DNA of 64,000 nt from Phoronis australis (Eukaryota > Phoronida > Phoronidae): NCBI GenBank assembly GCA_002633005.1, contig NMRA01000165.1, positions 161,958 to 225,957 of the forward strand. The letters run 5' to 3'. This document shows positions 58,401-64,000 of this stretch, one piece after another (position 1 is the stretch's first letter; each line of letters opens with the position of its first letter). Below the pieces are notes generated by a model. It was not told the DNA's origin. It saw only the letters and a list, made by a program, of their open reading frames with translations, and searched no databases. Made by a program: the position numbers and the translations under genes.

Positions 58401-61400
58401 GTTTCTACCTTTGGAGGTTAGGACAAATGTTTGACTGGAGTCAAAAATTTCGGTTTCTTGGAACAGGACCATGGCTGACCACAATTGTTTTTTACTGTAG
58501 CTGCCCTAAATAGTATAGCCCATTATCCTGGTAACTTACATCAGGCAGAATGGCGTTCATGGAGTAGCCGCACGGGTCAAACAGGAACTGATCGATCACC
58601 ATGTTGGGCAGCAGTGAGTTAATGCCGGAAGTCTGCCAAAAACATCATAGCTTAAATAAACACTGTGCAGAAATTATTCTGTAAGTCTGTACATAACCAG
58701 CCATTTTTTTTAAAATGGAGCTTTACAAAATCGTAGAAAATCCATATAATCACGAAGAGAATGTGGGAAAAGTCACTATGCTGTGTAGTATGTAGTTGAA
58801 AATTATTGGTAAAGGCAAATTAAGTGAGTTTTCGAAACTAGAAACTGTTGATGTCAGACGAGGTGCCAATACAGGAACATTGCAATGACCTCACTTATGT
58901 TGCTCTATGATTGGTTATCCCAGCTGCGTGCACAATACAACCTGCAGTGCACAATACAACCTGCAGTGCTTGCACAAGTCAGGAATTTAATTGCACACAG
59001 CATGCAATTGTCAACAGCTCGTGGACTATTATTTTTGTTGGATTCTGGAAATTACATCCATCAGATGGCAGCACAGCAATCATTTTTAGTTTTTTTTTTC
59101 AACAGCTTGAGGTCTAAAGATTCATTTTGAGCTCCCTCTAATTTTAATCAACAATCATACTTTCATTTAACCATAAATAACTCATTTTTAATAGTTTTCA
59201 AATTGCTATAATCAAAATTTTACGATGATTAGAATATCAAGTCTTGGTAATTTTTTTCAAACAAGTGCTGCAAAACTTTTCTTTTTCATTTTTTAGTAGT
59301 ATATATTGTTCAGATATATTCAAAGGATCAGGTAGTTGTATTATACATGACATTGTCTTCTTTTTCAGTATTGGAAACTTTATTCTTTGACAAATTTTAA
59401 AAACTGAAGTGATGGCAATTCTCCTAACTTTAACGGTCAGACTTAGAAAAGTTGAATGAAACCTTATGGCAACACCTCTTCCTATAGGCTTTAGTGCAGA
59501 TTATAACTCATTTTTGGCAATCGGTGGACTACAAGAATCATTGACAGCCTAACCAGTAGAGATTGGCCAACTCGACTGAATGCTTACCTCAAAATCTACT
59601 GGCAATGACCAATAACATCATGCTAGTTAATTACATGGCATCAGGCAGCTGATGTTACCATTCTTTATCATAAACAAACTAAGGGCAACAGCAGTATTCT
59701 TAAATTTTCATTTTGCAAGTTTTTAAATATCATAAATGAATAGTTGTGAAATGTATACATGATTACTATTTTGAATTTTGAAAATCCAACAAGAAATGTG
59801 ACTTTACACCCTAAAACTTTTGTATGATGTTGCCATATGTTCATCATTAATTCTGCAGGGTGCAAAACAAAATTGGGCCACCAGGCAGCAGGTGTATTTT
59901 GAGGTAAGCCAAGTGTCATCCTACAATTCCTGGCATGTTGCGAAGAAATAATGCGAAACCCCAAAACGTGTATCCCAAAACCACGAACAGAGGTAAAGTG
60001 AACTAACGACCAGGCAGCAGTGTTGTTTGTCTAAATTACCCCAAAAAATTTTTTAAGTCTTTCGCATGGCAGCATAGACAAGAACAGGCCTGGGTCGGAT
60101 CTGACGATCGAGAAACTGTGTGAAACTTGGCATATCAGTTCACAGCAGACTGGTTACAAGGTGGCCATTTTCATTTCATTTGTCATCCAAATTAACCTAA
60201 ACAACCAGCAGTAGAATCAAGGAGAGGCGACAGTAAACATGGGTCATGTTTTAGCAAGTGAAAGCTGAAAATTTGAGAGTTAAAGTTCTTTAAGCCAAAT
60301 AGAAATACACGAGTCGCTTTTCATGAAGAAAAATAAAATGAAAAGGTCATGTTCGCAGGAGCTAGAAAGACCCAGTAGAACACGTGACACATTGATGTAG
60401 GTTTTTGGAGTAATGTTGTTTCATGTTTTTGAAACTGGGTGACAAAAAAGAATTAACAGGAGCCTTAATCCAGCTGCAAATTGGTATCATGGACACTTGC
60501 CCGTGGATTGTCTTGCTAGTTTGTCATCAACTTGCAATTTCTATTTAATTTGTTTATGTAAGTTGTTTGTATCTGCTTCAAGTAAACGTTACTGTAAAGT
60601 TTACCGAAGACTCTGCATACATTATAGACTTGTGAAAACACAACAGGACAGTGAAGTGGTTTTGTGCTATCTTGCTTATCTCAAAGGATTATTGTGCTTT
60701 GGGATACTGTGCTTACCTGTCAATAGTCCTTTAACTGCAGGTAACAACGAAAATACAGTGTCTTGGGGAAAACACTTAAAATTAACACTTTACGAAAAAT
60801 GAAACAAAATTGATAGTCCAACTGCCTTAATATTTTTTCATCAAAGAAACCAAATACACTCAGAAAACTAAACAATATGAAATTTAAGAATCCCAACAGA
60901 TCTTTAGACCTTATACTCACAAGCCCAATACTCAAACAGTTGTACTTCAGCAAGGTTTGTAACTTTGCACCTGGACTATTTTCATTTTTTATTTTCTGGG
61001 AATTATTTTTCACTTACAATGTAACGAACACTGCGCCATCAATCTTGTATACACTGTAACCATCGACTGCGGAATGTGTTATGTTTTGTGTGGTCTATTC
61101 ACGATGTCTATTGTTATCCAAACAGTATATGAAATTTTCATGTAGATTTATATAGACCTACCTAGGAATGTTCTCGCACTCTTTACCACACTTATTAATA
61201 AACATTTGACATAAATGCAAAGGTGTTTTGTGCAACTTGCAAATATTTACTGACGCTCACAGAGGTAGTACTAGGTTCTTTTACTTTGCATAGTACTGTA
61301 ACAACAGTATTCTAATCCATTCCAATTGATGATGAAACATGCTCTTTGTAGTTATGTACGTTTTGTTTTCTATTCTAGTTTTAGATTCATGATATATAGA

Positions 61401-61625
61401 TAATATGAAAGGATATGAAAGAAAATTATGAAATAAACTTGACGTCTATATCCAGTGCAACTCGTCCTGAAATATCTGTAGCTTTGGCTCATGATTGTCG
61501 CTAAACACTCATAGAGGGAGTTGTACACCAGCTCCTTAACTTACCTCACATGCTTGCTCAGCAGTTGACGACACAGCTTTAGTAAAGATTGACATCTTCG
61601 ACTGGTCAAGATTGGTCATCAAGAT
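55437..61625 (-). CDS. AMD1: AMD1, S-adenosylmethionine decarboxylase, C-terminal five exons
   Basis: The exons are 61625-61545, 58632-58540, 57522-57448, 56800-56720 and 55574-55437, all phase 0. They give the last 155 residues of a protein of about 330. The sequence follows the human enzyme without gaps at the start (ILMTNLD...[13 protein letters not shown]). It then runs through FDPCGYSM and [18 protein letters not shown]. The Ser and His that in human are S229 and H243, needed for proenzyme self-cleavage, are present at the same 14-residue spacing. AMD1 makes decarboxylated SAM for spermidine and spermine synthesis. The pyruvoyl-forming Ser and the N-terminal half lie off the right edge. 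The end ([14 protein letters not shown]) is family-like but diverged. The first exon here is preceded by AC, not AG, with a minor-intron branch motif. Confidence 0.93.
55682..55935. mobile_element. 254-bp element with TA-CCGTAAACTCG ends
   Basis: The left end TACCGTAAACTCGCGGATTAA and the right end, read in reverse, TACTGTAAACTCGTGGGTCAA are inverted repeats flanked by TA. The body repeats GGGGATGGGCAATTA-type words. The partial copy at 7698-7890 shares the design. It lies between AMD1 exons. Confidence 0.7.
57841..58110 (+). mobile_element. tRNA-like SINE head(s)
   Basis: Two tRNA-like segments lie in line. The first (57844-57920) has box A-like TAGCTCAGTGGTAAGAGCA, a 5-bp anticodon stem CTAGA/TCTAG and box B GGTTCGATTCC. 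The second (58027-58098) has TGGCCTAGTGG and a perfect T-arm GTGGGTTCGAATCCCAT. Acceptor stems do not pair in either, so they are not working tRNA genes. They look like Pol III promoters of SINEs, by inference one composite element or two adjacent ones. Confidence 0.6.
58231..58470. mobile_element. MITE copy 2 of the GGGGCCCGTTCC family
   Basis: The left end is GGGGCCCGTTCCAAGAAAAC and the right end is TTTCTTGGAACAGGACC. The interior is rich in AAGACAAATTTTAAA and its complement, as in the copy at 26814-27031. It lies between AMD1 exons. Confidence 0.7.
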
Positions 61626-61645
61626 GTTAATAGAGGTCAAGGAAA
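61626..61645 (-). promoter_or_regulatory. Putative U12-type AT-AC 3' splice site in AMD1
   Basis: Read on the minus strand, the bases before the ILM exon are TTTCCTTGACC followed by TCTATTAAC. TTCCTTGAC matches the minor-spliceosome branch consensus TTCCTTRAC, about 11 nt before the AC. No AG exists in the 60+ bases upstream of the exon. The AT-type donor must lie beyond 64000 or is not recognisable here. Confidence 0.65.
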
Positions 61646-62019
61646 CACCAATTAAGTACAGAATTAAAACAAGAGGGAAATGTTAACATGCACCCATCGT
61701 GCGCATCATATACAGCGCAGATACAAGAGACTATCATTAATTCAAACATTTCCATTAAAGGAAGCATTGCTAGTAAATATAGTAATAGCCTCTGAGGGGT
61801 GCAAAGCATGTCAGAAATGCTCTCCTCACCGCAAACACACCTGCCATCTTTCATCCTGATTCTTCTTGGAGAATAGGAAGGCAAGCGACAAAGGACACAA
61901 AAACAATAGAAAAGCCATGGGTCAAAGCAAAGTAGGCCAAATCCATGTGAAAACAAGGATGGGGCTGTTGTCTACGTGATAATAACTTATTTGCCAAATT
62001 TTATGGAAATCCAGCAAGG

Positions 62020-62490
62020 AACTTGTATTGAGCCGCAGACAAAACAATAAATTTACAACAAGAAGGCACCACAGCAGTTGGACCTGTTCAAAACTCATCG
62101 TCAGCCATGCCAGTAGGAATACATATTCCGATTCTGAATGATTTTGTCGATACATCGAGGCAGGCAAAACAAGACTCCAAAATAATAAGCATTTACAATG
62201 AATTCAAAATTCATGTTGTCATTTCCTTTATAATAGAAACTCCGCTGCTATGTTTCATGAAAGTTCGTCAAGGAACTCTGAAGATACAAGGAAGACGTAA
62301 AAAACTAAAACTGCCACAAGGGAGTACAACACTAATTGGATCTGCCCAAAAGTTATCGACATCATCATCCGTCGTCAGGTTCCCAGATGAATGTACCAGT
62401 CAAACTTAAACCAAGATCTTACAGGAGGTTTAGGAGATACAGCTGTGGACGAGAAAAAATAACAGAACTGCCACTAGAACGTGCCTCAGT
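62020..62490 (+). repeat. Third, partial copy of the CTCF-motif repeat family
   Basis: Segments such as AGTTGGACCTGTTCAAAACTC, CGTCAGCCATGCC, CAAGGAACTCTGAAGATACA and CCACTAGAACGTGCCTCAGT parallel 23340-24190. The retroelement at 62495 begins right where it stops. Confidence 0.5.
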
Positions 62491-62494
62491 TGTT

Positions 62495-63670
62495 AATTAA
62501 TTTATTTATTTATTGATTTATAGTGATATTCAAAATGAGGGTGACCTCTTCAGTGATAGCACTGCTTTCCAAGAGGGCCCCCAACAACAACAAAACACAG
62601 TAATATAATACAGTGAAGTAATAAAACAACAATGAAATATACGTAACAAAGATACAATTAATACAGGTTGAAAATTAAGACAATAAATAAGTGACGAAGA
62701 ATGGTGAAAATTTAACTAAGACAGATGAAATAAATGAAGAGATGACTCTAAACAGTGAGAGTATTTACGACAATGGAAAGAACGACATGATTAAGACAGG
62801 TAGGGTATAAAAAGGTTATTTAAATTACAGACACTTTTTAATATTACGTTTGAAAATATCAGTTGAATCGGACCATTTAATTTCTGGGTAAAGAGAATTT
62901 CATATTGTAGCAGCAGCATAGATAAAAGATCTCTTGCCGGTCTCGGCTTTAATTTTTCTTAAAGAAACATTTCCAGCAAAAGAAGAGCGTGTAGAATATA
63001 CAGCTTGACTGCTATTGAATTTTCGGTTGACATATGCTGGAGCCAAGCCATTGATACATTCTGTACATACAACAGGCAGAGAAATACTTATTTCTTTGTT
63101 TCACTTTCATAAATCCCAGATTGGAATACAAGTCATCGACTTTGGTGTCCCTAATTCTACAATCCAGGATAGCCCTGGCGGCTGTGTTTTGGATTACTTG
63201 GACTTTGCTGACAAGTGTGTCACTAGTGTGCCCCCAAACCAGTAAACAATAATCAATATGAGGCTGAATAATAGAATGGTAAAGGGTCTTAAGAGTACTG
63301 ACATTAAGAAATTTGTCGGAGTTGTCAGAAAATTGTCATCCTTCCTCTTTCCAGTAGGAACACATAATATACAATAATTAAACATTTTTTTGGATTTGTA
63401 CCATGAGCCTCCAGTAGAAAAATCACACTTAAATAGTTATAGTCACACACCACTGTTAATCTATTCTCTGTTACTTATAAAACTATTTTTCACGCCCTGC
63501 AAGAAAAGCATGTTTTCTGAACACCATCACTTTTGTTTTTTCTAGGTTAACCCTGAGACCATTTTGTACAGTACAGCTCTAGTCTATTTATAAGCCTCTG
63601 GAGGCCAACCAGGGTATTTGCTAATAATAGTATCAGGATTTTTCATAGTGTATTTGGAAAATGGAAAATG
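62495..63670 (-). pseudogene. 5'-truncated, frame-broken non-LTR retrotransposon (LINE) remnant
   Basis: On the minus strand, fragments in order resemble a reverse transcriptase C-terminal half: LQRLINRLELYCTKW, then STLKTLYHSIIQPHIDYCLLVW and QNTAARAILDC. After frameshifts comes CINGLAPAYVNRKF, then AAATIWNSLYPEIKW. The last stop is near 62825. A 3' UTR with GGAAAGCAGTGCTATCACTG follows, ending in an AATAAATAAATAA tail at 62495-62520. The plan suits a CR1/L2-like clade, by inference. It lies in the first AMD1 intron of this window. Confidence 0.75.
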
Positions 63671-63825
63671 TCAGGCGTCTGAGTAACATCAAAGAAATGC
63701 TCGGGCGTTTACTCGGAAGAGGGGGCAAGTAAACGGAAAGTCATAGTTTTAATTAAGAGGCTTCCTGGCTATGACATTTTCACTTGAAAATGCATTTTTA
63801 AATTTTATGTTTTATAATGCATAGT

Positions 63826-63964
63826 CAGTGCTGTAGTGGTAAAATTCGAGGTAAGTAGGCGCCCAAAGCCCACCATATCACCTAGAGCACTTACGGTGCG
63901 TAGGCGCTACGTTCAAATGCCAAAAGGTAGTTGGTACGTGCGCCTACTGCCCACTACAGCACTG
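63826..63964. mobile_element. 139-bp hAT-type MITE with perfect 8-bp duplication
   Basis: The ends are CAGTGCTGTAGTGG and its complement CCACTACAGCACTG. Flanks are TGCATAGT at 63818-63825 and again at 63965-63972. The 8-bp duplication and CAG-type ends are hallmarks of hAT transposition. The inside also shares GTAGGCGC words in both arms. It lies in an AMD1 intron at the window edge. Confidence 0.9.
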
Positions 63965-64000
63965 TGCATAGTTCGCCAACAATTTGTTCGTTTTTAGAAT

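Noticed and set aside
61730-64000. Upstream AMD1 exons in the window
   Set aside because: I found no AMD1-like coding or AT-type donor there. The stretch holds repeats and a LINE remnant, so the exons are presumably beyond 64000.

Overview
This is a eukaryotic nuclear window from an animal, most likely an invertebrate. The reasons are the AT-rich sequence, genes cut by many short GT-AG introns, conserved metazoan proteins, polyadenylation signals, many inverted-repeat transposons, LINE remnants and a tRNA-like SINE. The proteins look closest to deuterostome versions (for example hemichordate or cephalochordate), but I cannot place the species. Two runs of N (10842 and 43637-43652) show that this is a draft assembly.

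Seven protein-coding genes can be rebuilt from exon joins that keep frame and align with known families. In order they are Akirin (-, 10397 to 4184), a class I iron-sulfur fumarate hydratase with a mitochondrial presequence (+, 11594 to 20335), SPAG7 (-, 33897 to 22102), STRAP/UNRIP (+, 34149 to 41637), NDUFB8 (-, 47459 to 42227), COX17 (+, 47775 to 51751) and the 3' part of AMD1, S-adenosylmethionine decarboxylase (-, 61625 to 55437, with its 5' exons beyond the right edge). The genes alternate strictly in strand. They form three head-to-head pairs (Akirin/fumarase, SPAG7/STRAP, NDUFB8/COX17), and at least two tail-to-tail junctions have crossing 3' ends. Three of the seven proteins act in mitochondrial respiration, and NDUFB8 and COX17 share a 315-bp divergent promoter interval.

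The most notable gene is the fumarase. Animals normally use the class II, metal-free enzyme. This gene is an intron-rich, mitochondrially targeted version of the bacterial FumA-type enzyme, with the three cluster cysteines at exactly the FumA spacing. The AMD1 fragment shows a likely minor-spliceosome (AT-AC) 3' splice site.

The introns and spacers are a museum of mobile DNA. They hold a 2.9-kb foldback element with ten copies of a TGTGTCG-dimer motif in SPAG7 intron 1, and twin 0.7-kb palindromes in COX17 intron 1. A 0.6-kb inverted-repeat family occurs three times. Other elements are MITEs with clean 8-bp or 9-bp target duplications, a repeat family carrying CTCF-like motifs, a repeat carrying a conserved 30-codon ORF, and a 64-bp tandem array in the fumarase gene. 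The first 2.5 kb hold no gene that I can support.
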